Assembly: GCF_020071995.1 (NCBI RefSeq)
Contig: NZ_JABWTK010000004.1
Location: 288,085 to 352,084 of the forward strand
Length of the DNA: 64,000 nucleotides
Source: Planococcus chinensis
GTDB taxonomy: Bacteria > Bacillota > Bacilli > Bacillales_A > Planococcaceae
Reading direction: 5' to 3'
Each line of letters opens with the position of its first letter. The stretch's first letter is position 1. The position numbers and the translations under genes are program-made. Below, piece by piece: positions 63,880 to 64,000 of the stretch. The notes under the pieces are model-generated. The model was given only the letters and a program-made list of their open reading frames with translations, searched no databases and was not told the DNA's origin.

Positions 63880-63958
63880 CAGCTTGTTGAGAAACTAAGG
63901 TTTTGACCATCAAGCTCTTTGTTTTTGAATGAAAAATCAATTGAACATCGAGTTTTTA

Positions 63959-63991
63959 GACCCTCCTGTTAAGCAGGAGGGTCATTTTTTT
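63959..63991 (+). terminator. Further terminator at the window end
   Basis: GACCCTCCTG/CAGGAGGGTC stem followed by A and seven T. No gene lies between it and the sco terminator. Confidence 0.85.
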
Positions 63992-64000
63992 GATATTCTG

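Noticed and set aside
1..64000. CRISPR arrays, prophage, transposases, tRNA or rRNA genes
   Set aside because: No regularly spaced repeats, transposase or phage frames, and no tRNA or rRNA-like segments were found on reading the window.

Overview
The window looks like chromosome from a low-to-mid GC Bacillales bacterium, most likely a Planococcus-type member of the Planococcaceae. The gene order follows the Bacillus subtilis yqh-yqi-yqj region closely (aroQ-pepQ-efp-accBC-yqhY-nusB-folD-xseAB-ispA-dxs-yqxC-argR-recN-spo0A, then bkdR-ptb-bcd-buk-lpdV-bkdAA-AB-B, then the yqj genes). The spoIIIA operon, expected between efp and accB, and spoIVB, expected between recN and spo0A, are both absent. 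This fits a non-sporulating lineage that has kept an intact spo0A. No rRNA, tRNA, CRISPR array, prophage or transposase gene was seen; the window is almost entirely core genome.

Layout. 1-7 kb: end of gcvPB, an AAA+ ATPase, a rhodanese-like membrane protein without the catalytic Cys, lipM, and the B12-dependent ribonucleotide reductase nrdJ behind an NrdR-type palindrome. 7-21.7 kb: housekeeping block for shikimate, EF-P, fatty acid initiation, folate, exonuclease VII, isoprenoids, argR with its own ARG box, recN and spo0A. 21.8-34.3 kb: a cupredoxin-like lipoprotein, a phosphodiesterase, and bkdR with the branched-chain keto-acid operon. 34.3-44.3 kb: methylmalonyl-CoA mutase (mutA, mutB, meaB), bacilliredoxin, an ArAE-type membrane protein, an unlisted Prli42-like miniprotein, mce, mmdA and a peptidase. 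44.4-56.3 kb: two Y-family polymerases, rnz, a duplicated type I toxin-antitoxin locus with LexA boxes, namA, proI with a T-box leader, a metallo-hydrolase, a lipoprotein, and argGH. 56.4-64 kb: a heterodimeric ABC exporter, ccdA/ccdC, small membrane proteins, a DUF1659-DUF2922-YvrJ cassette, and a Sco-type lipoprotein.

How the genes work together. The bkd genes turn Val, Ile and Leu keto acids into branched acyl-CoAs for anteiso/iso fatty acids or energy; Val and Ile catabolism ends in propionyl-CoA, and the next genes (mmdA, mce, mutAB, meaB) can carry this to succinyl-CoA. NrdJ and MutAB both need cobalamin. Three LexA-type boxes (two at the toxin locus, one at the yqjW-type polymerase) form a local SOS set.

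The most unusual items are: (1) an SOS-boxed Hol_Tox-like toxin with a convergent antisense RNA, followed by a second copy that keeps both promoters and the antisense RNA but has lost the toxin frame; (2) a 10-bp-phased TTGCA array before the bkd operon, coupled with a BkdR whose GAFTGA loop reads GALPGI; (3) a lipoprotein with cupredoxin copper ligands in permuted order; (4) an A7-run frameshift at the end of mmdA.
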